In this document: positions 16,151 to 24,064 of the stretch, piece after piece | How the letters are laid out: each line of letters starts with the position of its first letter | How positions within the stretch are numbered: the stretch's first letter is position 1 | Source: Geomonas limicola | Lineage (GTDB): Bacteria; Desulfobacterota; Desulfuromonadia; Geobacterales; Geobacteraceae | Assembly (NCBI RefSeq): GCF_014193675.1 | Contig: NZ_BLXZ01000013.1 | Coordinates: 1 to 46,553 of the forward strand | Direction: 5' to 3' | Length of the DNA stretch: 46,553 nucleotides | Made by a program: the position numbers and the translations under genes | Notes under the pieces: model-generated | The model's input: only the letters and a program-made list of their open reading frames with translations | Told to the model about the DNA's origin: nothing | The model's database searches: none

Positions 16151-16588
16151 ATGAAAACAGTGATATTCGCCATCTTGCTTCTTTCCCTGTGCCAGTTGCC
16201 GGTGCTAGCTGCGGGTACGGTTCACTATGCCCCCTTGACCCCGGAACTCCTGGCGTCGGGGGTGAAGATCATCGACATCCGGACGGAAAAGGAGTGGCGG
16301 GAGACGGGGGTCGTGAAAGGTGCCCTGGGCCTGACCTTCTATCGTGAGGACATGAGCTACGATGCCAAAGCGTTTCTCGCCACGTTGCAGCAGCACGTCA
16401 AACCGAACGACAGAATCGCCCTCCTCTGCAGGACGGGCAACCGCTCGGACAAGGTCAGCAGGTACCTGGTACAGCAGGGTTTTACCTCGGTGACCAACAT
16501 CGACGGCGGCGTAACCCGGGCCAGGGAAGCTGGCATCAAGCTGGTGCCGTATCAAAAGGACAACGCATTCATCGCCATCCGGCAGTAA
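16151..16588 (+). CDS. periplasmic single-domain rhodanese
   Basis: 145 residues; signal peptide MKTVIFAILLLSLCQLPVLA. Rhodanese fold with VKIIDIRTEKEWRETG and active-site loop LLCRTGNRSD (catalytic C93), then the GFTSVTNIDGG strand. Such proteins carry sulfane sulfur as a cysteine persulfide. Its reduction could be served by the TlpA-like protein encoded two genes upstream. The gene starts 24 bases after ccdA in the same direction. Confidence 0.88.
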   Translation: MKTVIFAILLLSLCQLPVLAAGTVHYAPLTPELLASGVKIIDIRTEKEWRETGVVKGALGLTFYREDMSYDAKAFLATLQQHVKPNDRIALLCRTGNRSDKVSRYLVQQGFTSVTNIDGGVTRAREAGIKLVPYQKDNAFIAIRQ

Positions 16589-16617
16589 GCGCTGCCGCAC
16601 AGCAAAAGGAGCACGTC

Positions 16618-17532
16618 ATGAAATTCAGCAAGCGCATCATCCCGCTTTCCCTTGCAGCACTTTGCAGCTGCGCCGGACTTTCCTGGGGCGCCGAGGCACC
16701 TGCCGTCCCCCTCCCCTTCGGCCCGACCATCTCCGCCTTCGGTCCGGCGGGCACCGGTTTCCCCGTGGGGAAGCTTGGTGTGCTGCTCAACTACCAGAAC
16801 TGCGAGACCGACGGGACCCGCCAGGGCGACCGCGAGGTGAACGAGAATGTCAGGCTGTCCAAGAAGGTCGGGGTGGTGAAACTGCGCTACGGCATCACCG
16901 AGGGGCTCGACATCCGCACGGCAACCCCCCTTTACGACGTGCACAAAAAGAACCTGGCCACCGGCAAGGGGGAGCACCTGGGTTGGATCGGCGACACCGG
17001 CATCGCGCTGCACAAGGTGCTCATGAACCAAGCGAAGGGGGCTCCCTTTGACCTGGCGGTGGATCTCGGCCTCGTGGTACCGACGACGGATGTCAGCAAT
17101 AAGAGCGTCGACTTCGTCGGCAACAACGCCTGGGGTGCCGGCGGTGCCATTGGCCTTACCTACTCGGCAGGCTCGCACCGCCTCGACCAAGAGCTCCACG
17201 TCTACACCTTCACCGAAGGGGCCCACGACTACCGTAAGCCGACCTACCTCCGGAGCACCACCGCCTGGGGAGTCGCCGTGAACAACTACTTCGACATCGG
17301 GGCGGAATCGCAGTTCGACTGGAACGCGAGCAGCGAAAAGAACGGCTTGAAGCAGAACGATTCCAAGAACGAGTGGTATGCGGGGCCCAAGGTGGCGTTC
17401 AAGTACAAGCCATGGGGATTCGCGGCGGGACTGGCGACCATGTTCCCCTTCGCCCGCTGGTATGAGGCGAATACCCCCTCCGAAGGATACCGGGTGGAGC
17501 TGAAACTCAGCAAGACGTTCGATCTTAAGTAG
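16618..17532 (+). CDS. outer-membrane beta-barrel (Phenol_MetA_deg / transporter-like)
   Basis: 304 residues; ATG after AAAAGGAG. Signal peptide ending near LSWGA. The mature protein alternates polar and hydrophobic residues in strand-length blocks with Gly/aromatic girdles (VGKLGVLLNYQNC, LRYGITEGLDIRTATPLYD, AVDLGLVVPTTDVS, WGVAVNNYFDIGAESQFDW) and ends in a strand VELKLSKTFDLK. This fits the MetA-pathway-of-phenol-degradation barrel family, often found with aromatic compound genes. A role in letting aryl sulfates or phenols cross the outer membrane is inferred from its place in the AssT operon. Confidence 0.75.
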   Translation: MKFSKRIIPLSLAALCSCAGLSWGAEAPAVPLPFGPTISAFGPAGTGFPVGKLGVLLNYQNCETDGTRQGDREVNENVRLSKKVGVVKLRYGITEGLDIRTATPLYDVHKKNLATGKGEHLGWIGDTGIALHKVLMNQAKGAPFDLAVDLGLVVPTTDVSNKSVDFVGNNAWGAGGAIGLTYSAGSHRLDQELHVYTFTEGAHDYRKPTYLRSTTAWGVAVNNYFDIGAESQFDWNASSEKNGLKQNDSKNEWYAGPKVAFKYKPWGFAAGLATMFPFARWYEANTPSEGYRVELKLSKTFDLK

Positions 17533-17596
17533 GACAGGGGGCCGGCGGCAGTCGGCGTGTTCAGCTGGAGAAAAGGCCTTGGAGAGGGAACGCTCA

Positions 17597-18028
17597 ATGG
17601 AACAGCACGGGCAGCAGCGGGGTGATCACGGGTATGGGTATGACAGCAGATTTCTCAGGGTCATCGCCGTTATCGACGACGCCGTCCGGGACGCCGAGGG
17701 TGGTCGCCTGCACCTGGTGGAAAACCGGCTGAAACATCTCCTGGTCAATATCATCGAGCACGCCCGCGCCGAGTACGACGCCATGCGGGGCACCAACTAC
17801 CCCGACACCGCTGAGCATGAAGAGGACCATGTCAGGATCTGCAAAGCCATCGCCGGCCTTTGCCGGCGATGGTCAGGCACCACCGATACGTTGCACGATC
17901 TCTATGACCTGCGCAGCATCGTGTTTCGCCACATCGGTACCCACGACCATGCCTTGGGAGAACACCTGATGGGGATGGTATCAAGCTCGGTGGTGCGCTG
18001 CACGCTGGTGCCGCAGACAGGCCCCTGA
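17597..18028 (+). CDS. hemerythrin-like protein lacking the first iron ligand
   Basis: 143 residues, no signal peptide. Ligand pattern of bacteriohemerythrin is visible: H55-x3-E59 (HARAEYDAM), YPDTAEHEEDH (H74, H78) and HIGTHD (H112, D117). The N-terminal DxxH ligand position reads DSRF (F19), so one of the usual seven ligands is missing. It may bind iron differently, bind a single metal, or have lost O2 binding. ATG at 17597 chosen for GGAGAGGGA upstream; a TTG at 17579 is the alternative. It is last in the AssT operon, 64 bases after the barrel gene; cytoplasmic O2/NO sensing or iron scavenging is conjecture. A 10-bp perfect stem lies inside the gene at 17847-17872. Confidence 0.72.
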   Translation: MEQHGQQRGDHGYGYDSRFLRVIAVIDDAVRDAEGGRLHLVENRLKHLLVNIIEHARAEYDAMRGTNYPDTAEHEEDHVRICKAIAGLCRRWSGTTDTLHDLYDLRSIVFRHIGTHDHALGEHLMGMVSSSVVRCTLVPQTGP

Positions 18029-18163
18029 GGTAGTCAGACAGAAGATGGTTTACCAACGGCCGGGCAAGGTAGAGAGGCTGGAACAGAAACGGAACGATTT
18101 CAGGCGGAGAGCGTAGCTGTCACAGACAGACCAGGTGCGCTAGGTGCGGGACAGACCGGGTAA

Positions 18164-18190
18164 CAAAAAAGGGATCCCGAAGGATCCCTT
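18164..18190 (-). terminator. terminator of the tRNA-Gly transcript
   Basis: AAGGGATCC (18169-18177) / GGATCCCTT (18182-18190), tetraloop, followed on the minus strand by a T-run (complement of the A-run at 18165-18170). It lies 11 bases beyond the tRNA 3' end. Confidence 0.85.
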
Positions 18191-18200
18191 GAATTTGTTT

Positions 18201-18275
<75 letters not shown>

Positions 18276-18365
18276 TCAACGAGTCCTGATTTATAGCAAA
18301 ACCGCCGGTGGCAGTCAAGCAAAAGTTACAGGTCGGAGATTTTTTCTGCGGCCGCAGCCCCTCCC

Positions 18366-18743
18366 CTATTTCCCTCCCAAAACCTTCTTCACGGTCTCGT
18401 AGATCTCGCGCGGCACGAAGGGCTTTTTCAGGATCGCCTTGGCTCCCGCATCGAGGGCTGCCTGGGTGTCGCTGTCGTAGTCGGAGGCGCTGCAGATGAG
18501 CACGTTGGCGTTCTTGTTGAGCGCCAGCATCTCGCGGGTTGCCTCGATGCCGTTTTTCTCCGGCATGTAGATGTCCATGATGACGATGTGGGGACGCAGG
18601 GCGACGTACTGGCGTACCGCCTCATCGCCGTCGGCCCCCTCGCCGACTATGGTGAAGCCGATCTTGCCGATGATATCGCGCAACACCTTGCGGAAGAAGA
18701 CCTCGTCGTCAACTATGAGTACCCTGACATCCTTAAGTGCCAT
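18366..18743 (-). CDS. single-domain response regulator (CheY-like)
   Basis: 125 residues; ATG at 18743 with GTGGGGG upstream, and the receiver fold begins right after it. Receiver landmarks: RVLIVDDEVFFRK, acceptor Asp in IVIMDIYMPEKNG, Thr/Ser site CSASDYD, Lys in LKKPF. No output domain. No kinase or chemotaxis gene is adjacent. It could act in phosphorelay or protein-protein control with one of the orphan kinases. Confidence 0.88.
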   Translation of the reverse strand: MALKDVRVLIVDDEVFFRKVLRDIIGKIGFTIVGEGADGDEAVRQYVALRPHIVIMDIYMPEKNGIEATREMLALNKNANVLICSASDYDSDTQAALDAGAKAILKKPFVPREIYETVKKVLGGK

Positions 18744-18942
18744 GCATGCCCCCACGGACTTTTCCGTTCGCGCTAGTCTTGCCAGCCTTTCGGCAGGTTC
18801 GCCAAACACAACCCCCTCGCCGACACAGCGTACGCAGCATATGTCAGAGAAAAAACAGAGTCAACGGCAAAAATGAAATAGTACCAAGAATCTCGGAAGC
18901 CTTGAGCGACCCTTTCCTTACCTCGGCGCCTGGGCCGCCGGC

Positions 18943-18974
18943 AAAAAAACGCCCCGCGCCGGAGAGCGCGGGGC
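18943..18974 (-). terminator. terminator of the DUF4382 lipoprotein gene
   Basis: GCCCCGCGC (18951-18959) / GCGCGGGGC (18966-18974), hexaloop, followed on the minus strand by seven Ts (complement of 18943-18949). Located 25 bases after the stop codon. Confidence 0.9.
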
Positions 18975-18999
18975 CGAGGTACCTGCCACCAACTCGTTG

Positions 19000-20715
19000 C
19001 TACTTCATGGTGAGCGTCGCTGTGGCGTTGCCGCCGCTCAGGTCGATGCCGCGCGCACTCCCCGCTACCAGTTTCCCACTCCCCCAGCCGAGGGCGTACA
19101 TGCCGTAGACGGCGCCCGACACTCCTGAGGGGAGGTTCGCGAGTGCCACCGCGTGGCCTGCCCCGCCACCGGCCTGCATGGCGCTACTCACCGTGGTGTC
19201 GCCGGTTAACACGCCGAGGCTGTCGATGACCATGCCGCCGTGGGTCACGAAGAGCTGCCCTTGGGTCGGCGCACCCAGGTTGCGCATGCCGCCTCCCATG
19301 CCGTGCCCCGTCCCGGTCCCCATGAGGGTCATGTCGAAGATGCCGGTGATCTGCCCCGACTGGGCCGGCAGGGTCACCTGGGGCGATTCGGCGCTCACCA
19401 TGGTGACGCTTACCGCCTGCCCGGAGCTGCCGGAGACGCCGTTGTGCATGCGTCCCCTGCCGTAGAGCCCGCCCGCATCGGCCACGACCGAGAAGGAACC
19501 CTGGCTGGTATTGTCGTCGGTGAATACCAGCGGTTGCCCCGCGCTGTAGCTCGCCACGTGCAGCGGACCGGTGGAGAGTTCCACGCTGGTGCTGAACTTT
19601 CCGGTGTAGGGGTTCAGGTGGCGGTAGCGCACCTCGAAGGGGACCGAGTCGCCGGCGATGGTCTGGTAGAAGTTGATCCAGGCGCCGCTGGGGTGCATGG
19701 CGCTACTGAGCTGCGCGGTGAATTCGGTTCCCGGGGTGAGGGTGATGGTCCCGAGGTTCACACCGGTGGCCGGCGTGCTCCCCTTGTGCACGGTGATCCC
19801 CTTGACGATGGAGGTCTCGGCGTAGCGCCCGCGAATCAGCACGTCGTAGACCGCGGTGGTGGCGCTGCCGAAGATGGGGAGCGGGTACAGCGTGAAGGCG
19901 CCGGTCGTCTTGTCGACTCCGGTCAGTCGGCGCACCACGCGGTAGGAACCGTTCGGCTTCACCTGCTCGGCCTTCACCACGATGCGCGAGGTGCTCAGGT
20001 TGCCAAAGCTCACCGTGCCGGTGATGGCCCCCACCGTGGCCATGTCGAAGTAGCCGAGCCTCGGCTTGAGCAGGAACTCGGTACTGCCGGTGCTGGACTG
20101 GGAGGCGGGAAGCTTCAAGACGTCGTTGTTGAGATTGAAATCGAGGGCCAGTGCGGTGTTGCCGCCCGCCGTCACCTCGACCGGTGCCTCGGGGATGACA
20201 CGGATCCCCTCGTCGGCGGTCGGCACGCGCAGGGCATACTCGGTGCTGTCGTTTGCGAGCACCACCTCGTTATTGTAGGTAAGGCCCGGGATGGATCCCA
20301 CGTAGGCATCCTCGGTCGAGGCGAGGAAGATGCGCAGCTGCTGGTAGCGTCCCACCGGTAGGGTGATGTTGTTGAACAGCGAGGAGTTGCCGTTGGTGTC
20401 GGCGTACATGGTGCCGTTGGCGAGTTGGGCCAGGTCCACGGTCTGGGGCTGGGCAAGTCGGACTACCTGCCAGCCGGCCATCCGGGCGCTGCTGTACCCG
20501 GTGAACCCGGCACTGCTGCTGGTGTGAAAGCCAAGCGCGGTCACCGTCACGTAGACGTGGGCGTAGTCGCTTGCGGGAGCGTCGGTGACGTCAAGTTTCA
20601 CCACGCCTGTCGCCGAGGAACTTGCCGTCGAGCCACCACCACTACAGCCACCGAGATACAGGGTGAGGGAGAGCAGGGCCAGGCAGAGCCAGGCCAGTTT
20701 GCCAACGTTCTTCAT
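19000..20715 (-). CDS. DUF4382-type surface lipoprotein
   Basis: 571 residues; ATG at 20715 preceded by AAGGAG. Lipobox LYLGGC then a Gly/Ser linker, so a lipid-anchored envelope protein. Residues ~37-260 match the DUF4382 pattern (VVKLDVTDAPASDYAHVYVT, LPVGRYQQLRIFL). Then comes a carboxypeptidase-regulatory-like/beta-sandwich part (GAITGTVSFGN, VDKTTGAFTLYPLP) and two further beta-rich regions, one with a Gly/Met-rich patch (GTGTGHGMGGGM). No catalytic motif seen. Probably a cell-surface or adhesion-like protein; monocistronic. Confidence 0.78.
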   Translation of the reverse strand: MKNVGKLAWLCLALLSLTLYLGGCSGGGSTASSSATGVVKLDVTDAPASDYAHVYVTVTALGFHTSSSAGFTGYSSARMAGWQVVRLAQPQTVDLAQLANGTMYADTNGNSSLFNNITLPVGRYQQLRIFLASTEDAYVGSIPGLTYNNEVVLANDSTEYALRVPTADEGIRVIPEAPVEVTAGGNTALALDFNLNNDVLKLPASQSSTGSTEFLLKPRLGYFDMATVGAITGTVSFGNLSTSRIVVKAEQVKPNGSYRVVRRLTGVDKTTGAFTLYPLPIFGSATTAVYDVLIRGRYAETSIVKGITVHKGSTPATGVNLGTITLTPGTEFTAQLSSAMHPSGAWINFYQTIAGDSVPFEVRYRHLNPYTGKFSTSVELSTGPLHVASYSAGQPLVFTDDNTSQGSFSVVADAGGLYGRGRMHNGVSGSSGQAVSVTMVSAESPQVTLPAQSGQITGIFDMTLMGTGTGHGMGGGMRNLGAPTQGQLFVTHGGMVIDSLGVLTGDTTVSSAMQAGGGAGHAVALANLPSGVSGAVYGMYALGWGSGKLVAGSARGIDLSGGNATATLTMK

Positions 20716-21182
20716 AGCAGACTCCTTGCATGGTACCGGTGGCGCTGACCACCGGCCGAGAGATAACCGCGCGGGGCGGATCGGGACAGCGTGAACCCTG
20801 TGCACCTTCTGTGTTCAGCGTTACAGGTAGGGGTTTCTATCCCTGGCGCCCGCTTGAGTTGGCAGGCATCGAAGCGGCAAACCGGCTCCGTATACCCAGC
20901 TTAAACGCCCGGCTCTGCCGCACGTTGACACGCCTGGGCAATTTTTTTACGGTTCTTTGCAAAGCTCGCGGAATGATTATCGGCACGGGGAAGCAGCGGG
21001 GGGGGGGGGGGGGGGGGGGGCGGAAAAGAAATGCGGCCAGGCAAGGTGTACCTGGCGGGACAGTGCGGAGAAAGGGGGAAGGGAAACGGGACACGCGGAT
21101 CAAACATGCTGCGGGGGTTACCAGGTAAAAGCTGCAGGGTTACCGGGAAGGAGTTGCGGCGCCTGCACGGTAGCGCAGGTGA
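20716..21182. other. 467-base intergenic region containing a long G-tract
   Basis: Lies upstream of the lipoprotein gene and downstream of the sigma-factor operon. It contains the 23-G homopolymer at 20998-21020 and an AT patch at 20940-20955. No gene or terminator recognised. Confidence 0.4.
20998..21020. repeat. homopolymeric G tract (23 G)
   Basis: Seen: an uninterrupted run of 23 Gs (Cs on the minus strand), intergenic, about 285 bases upstream of the lipoprotein start and about 165 beyond the end of the sigma-factor operon. Such runs change length by slippage and are also prone to sequencing error. Confidence 0.9.
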
Positions 21183-21563
21183 TCAGGGGTGCTGCGCCGG
21201 CCCCTTCCGTGTGGCATCCGTCAGGTCCAACCAACGGTAGAAGTCGAGGTCCTGGATGAGATCGACCTGCTCCGGCGCGGTGAGCACCTCCAGATCCTCG
21301 ACAGCCACGGACTGGGGGGCGCGGGCCGGAACCACCAGGAAAAGGGCCAGGGCCGCCACGGTGACCGCCGAGAGGGAGAGCCGCGCCGGGGTAAGCCAAG
21401 AGGGAAGCCAACGAACCGGCCGGCGCTCCCGAGCCTCGGACAGTGCCGCGAGGCGGGCACGGCTCAAGGCATTGAGCGTGCCCTGGTCCAGTTGGTCCAG
21501 GGAGGCATCGAGCCTTGCCCGGATCTGGTTTTCCAGTTCCTGGTCGGAAAGCTCAGGTTTCAT
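21183..21563 (-). CDS. single-pass membrane protein coupled to sigma factor (DUF3619-like, putative anti-sigma)
   Basis: 126 residues; the ATG overlaps the sigma factor stop (ATGA). Residues 1-65 are cytoplasmic and charged (ELENQIRARLDASLDQLDQ, LSRARLAALSEARERR), TM at ~72-92 (LSLSAVTVAALALFLVVPA), and a short periplasmic tail ending near LIQDLDFYRWLDL. The pattern and position match the DUF3619-like proteins encoded next to sigma factors in beta/gammaproteobacteria. No zinc-finger (HxxxCxxC) motif. An anti-sigma role is inferred from topology and coupling. Confidence 0.7.
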   Translation of the reverse strand: MKPELSDQELENQIRARLDASLDQLDQGTLNALSRARLAALSEARERRPVRWLPSWLTPARLSLSAVTVAALALFLVVPARAPQSVAVEDLEVLTAPEQVDLIQDLDFYRWLDLTDATRKGPAQHP

Positions 21564-22081
21564 GGCCGGAATTCCTCCAACAATTGACGCAGGGCCTGCA
21601 GGGCCCTGAAGTAGTGGGTCTTGACGCTCCCCTCGGAGCACCCCATGGCGGTGGCGGTTTGCCGGGTATCGAGCCCTTCCCAGGCCCGCATCAAGAAGGC
21701 CTGTTGCTGGCGCAGCGGCAGTCGGCGCAGCGCCTGTTCCAGCGAAGCGGCCAGCTGCTCCCCGGCAATCCGGTGGTCGGCCGGGACCGCCTGGAGATCA
21801 GGCATCTGCTCGAGTGGGTCCTCGCGGTCCGGTTCGTCGCCCAGGCCGAAGAAGCTGCGCAGGCGGTTACGCACCTGAGAACGCCGATGATAGTCGGTGA
21901 TCCGGCTCTGCAGTACCCGGTAGAAAAGCGGCGCCCACTCCGGCTCCGGATGTTCCGCGTACTTCCTGACGAAGGCGAGCATGGCGTCCTGGATGATGTC
22001 CAAGGCGTCGTCCTCGTTGCCGGTCCCCAGTGCCGCCATGCGGAAGGCCTTGCGCTCCACGCCGGCCAAAAAGTCGTTCAA
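21560..22081 (-). CDS. RNA polymerase sigma factor, ECF-type
   Basis: About 173 residues. Region 2 at ~3-70 (FLAGVERKAFRMAALGTGNE, DIIQDAMLAFVRKY, ITDYHRR) and region 4 at ~115-170 (LRRLPLRQQQAFLMRAWEGL, TAMGCSEGSVKTHYFRALQA). An acidic linker separates them. The start is uncertain: the only in-frame starts are TTG at 22081 (used here) and a CTG 24 bases further upstream, neither with a strong ribosome binding site. Coupled to the membrane protein downstream and following the barrel gene by 71 bases, so all probably belong to one operon. Confidence 0.85.
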   Translation of the reverse strand: MNDFLAGVERKAFRMAALGTGNEDDALDIIQDAMLAFVRKYAEHPEPEWAPLFYRVLQSRITDYHRRSQVRNRLRSFFGLGDEPDREDPLEQMPDLQAVPADHRIAGEQLAASLEQALRRLPLRQQQAFLMRAWEGLDTRQTATAMGCSEGSVKTHYFRALQALRQLLEEFRP

Positions 22082-22152
22082 GCGTCCCGGGTTGTGCAGG
22101 TGCCGCTCCGTGCCGATCGCTCAGGGTCCTGAGGACCGTGGGTGACGTCTGT

Positions 22153-22977
22153 CTAGAAGTTGAAGGCCAGTGATGCCCCACCCTGCCAGTCGGGCGCGGC
22201 GGTTGCGAGCCCCCGGTCCAGGTACGCCTTGAGATCGATCGAATCGCTCAGCGCCCAGACCAGTTTGCCACCCAACAGCATGGTGCCTCCCGTGCCGGTT
22301 TCCACCGCGGTGGCACCCCGCACCCCCAGCGAGGGGCGCAGTCCCGGTATCACCTCGTACCCTACCCCGGTCTCGCCATCGGCGAAGTCACGTGCCGTGA
22401 AGAGCGAGGTTTTCCCCTGAAAGGTGTAGTTGCCGCTCGCGTACAGGTACCACGCTCCGAAGGACTTGGTGGCCGCCAGCCCGACGATCTCGTCGAAGGC
22501 CCCGGTCCCCAGGCCGCTCTCGGCAGTGGGGAACTTCACGGCGGCCAGGCCGCGCAGTTGGGGCGCGTAGTCCCCCTCCTTGAAAAGGAGGTACCCCACG
22601 GTGCCGACCAGGTCCCCGAAACCGTGCACCGCCTGGCTATGCTGCGCAGGGCGCCGCAGTATCCCTCCCGGCCCGGCCTGGACCGAGGGATTTTGAACCG
22701 GCCTTCCCTCCACCACCAGGTCGTTGTTCTGCCACAGGTAGGGGATCATGAGCCCCAGGTCGAGCCGGGGGGTGGGAAGGTAGAGAACCGACACCGGGAT
22801 CGACAGCGTCGTCGTGGAGACCGTGTTGCCGTACCTGCCGGTTGCCAGGTCGAAGCCGATCTCGGTCGAGAAGGTAGTGGCCTCGTCGGAGGAAAGGGTG
22901 TCGGCGGCGCGGGCGGTCGTCAGGTTACCAAGGACCAGGCAGCAGATAAGGGCCAAGGCCCTCAGGTACAGCGACAT
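22153..22977 (-). CDS. outer-membrane beta-barrel protein (transporter-like)
   Basis: 274 residues; ATG at 22977 preceded by CAGGAG. Signal peptide to TARA|AD. Strand-like alternation throughout (STEIGFDLATGRYGN, LSIPVSVLYLPTPRLDLGLM, LAAVKFPTAESGLGTG, AWYLYASGNYTF) and the C-terminal Phe signature SLAFNF typical of Omp85-inserted barrels. Similar in style to, but not a copy of, the barrel in the AssT operon. Located inside the sigma-factor operon, so it may be a regulated porin or part of an envelope-sensing circuit. Confidence 0.75.
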   Translation of the reverse strand: MSLYLRALALICCLVLGNLTTARAADTLSSDEATTFSTEIGFDLATGRYGNTVSTTTLSIPVSVLYLPTPRLDLGLMIPYLWQNNDLVVEGRPVQNPSVQAGPGGILRRPAQHSQAVHGFGDLVGTVGYLLFKEGDYAPQLRGLAAVKFPTAESGLGTGAFDEIVGLAATKSFGAWYLYASGNYTFQGKTSLFTARDFADGETGVGYEVIPGLRPSLGVRGATAVETGTGGTMLLGGKLVWALSDSIDLKAYLDRGLATAAPDWQGGASLAFNF

Positions 22978-23053
22978 CGATTCTCCTGAATCCCCCGGTG
23001 GGAGAGCCAACGCGGGAGCGGCTGAAGGTTCGGGAAAAAGCCCGGCCCCATGG

Positions 23054-23551
23054 CTACCTGCGCAGCATGGGGCGACGGATGTTTACGTTCCTGCGCTCGT
23101 TGAGGAGCTGCCGGCGCGTTTCGGGGGGGAGTGACTGCCACTGCTGCCGCAAGCGGCGCCGATCCTCCTCGGGGAGCCGGGAGAACTCCTGAAAGCGCTG
23201 CCGGATCGCCTCCTGCTGTTCGGGCGGGAGGTTGCGCAGCTGGGCCAGGTTCTGCCTGACCTGCTCCTGTTTTTCCGGGCTCAGCCGGCGCCAGGCACTG
23301 AAGCGCTGTCGGGCCCGTTCCCGTTCCGGGGCTTTCAAGGAGAGCCAGCGGTCCGCGCCGCGCACCAGCTGTTCCCTGCGTACCGCAGGCAGACTGTCCC
23401 AATTCCCCTGCACCGACTGCAGGGCCTGCTGCTGGGCCGGCGAGAGGGTCTCCCAGGAGTACGGGGTTGGGGCGGCCTCGCCGGCACCAGCCAGGCAGCA
23501 AAGCGCCACGAGGCAACACAGGATCATGTTAGTGCTTCGGCGCATCGGCAT
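23054..23551 (-). CDS. DUF3106-like periplasmic protein with repeated LxPEQ/R helices
   Basis: 165 residues. Signal peptide ends near AGEAA. The mature part repeats a short helical unit: WETLSPAQQQAL, WDSLPAVRREQL, RRLSPEKQEQV, LRNLPPEQQEAI, SRLPEEDRRRL, QSLPPETRRQL. This is the DUF3106 signature and recalls Spy/CpxP-like LTxxQ helices. In beta/gammaproteobacteria DUF3106 genes sit with a sigma factor and a DUF3619 gene, as here. Envelope chaperone-like role is possible but unproven. Its start overlaps the upstream gene by up to 23 bases; a second ATG lies two codons in. Confidence 0.8.
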   Translation of the reverse strand: MPMRRSTNMILCCLVALCCLAGAGEAAPTPYSWETLSPAQQQALQSVQGNWDSLPAVRREQLVRGADRWLSLKAPERERARQRFSAWRRLSPEKQEQVRQNLAQLRNLPPEQQEAIRQRFQEFSRLPEEDRRRLRQQWQSLPPETRRQLLNERRNVNIRRPMLRR

Positions 23552-23840
23552 GCTCGTTACCCTTCTCCTTCCCTTGGTCGTCCTTCTTTTGGCCCACCGC
23601 CTTTTTCAGCGCTGACTTCAAAAACTGCACAAACTCCTCGAGGCTTAAGTTGTCGATATCCTTGATGCCGCCCGACTCGACCGTCCCCAGGTACTCGAGA
23701 AACTCGGGCGACAGCGGTTCCTCCGCCCCCCGCGCACGCCCGGCACCCAGGACCAGGGATACCAGGAGAAGCGCCAGGACCGGACCACAGCTCAGGCGTT
23801 TTCCTATGCTATAACGTGTCAGCCGACGCGCGGTTGACAC
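23529..23840 (-). CDS. small secreted protein of the sigma-factor operon, unknown
   Basis: About 103 residues from a GTG at 23840; a GTG at 23873 is an alternative and neither has a convincing ribosome binding site, so only the 3' end is firm. Hydrophobic signal-like segment (PVLALLLVSLVLGAGRARG), then an acidic helical domain (PLSPEFLEYLGTVESGG, LSLEEFVQFLKSALKKAVG) and a Lys/Glu/His-rich tail. Similar short proteins with an EFLEYLG-type motif accompany DUF3106 genes. First gene of the five-gene operon running to 21183. Confidence 0.6.
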   Translation of the reverse strand: MSTARRLTRYSIGKRLSCGPVLALLLVSLVLGAGRARGAEEPLSPEFLEYLGTVESGGIKDIDNLSLEEFVQFLKSALKKAVGQKKDDQGKEKGNEHADAPKH

Positions 23841-24064
23841 CTTTTTTTTAATGTGTTGCACAGCAGCTCCCACTGCGCGGGGTGGATGAGGTACGGCCGG
23901 TTCGGCAGGCGGTCCCCGTGGCGACCGGCGCAGTGAAATAATCTAGACCAAATGGAGGCGGGAGGCAAAAGAAAAGTCGTTTCCAGGAAGGTGGCGGCGA
24001 GGAGGGCCAGCACCGACCGGGGGCAAGCGGCCCGGTCGGTGCTGAACTGCGCGGAGCTTGGGAG

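Noticed and set aside
20837..21128. Frames across the poly-G tract encoding poly-Gly or poly-Pro
   Set aside because: Produced by the homopolymer itself; no ribosome binding site and no flanking coding pattern.
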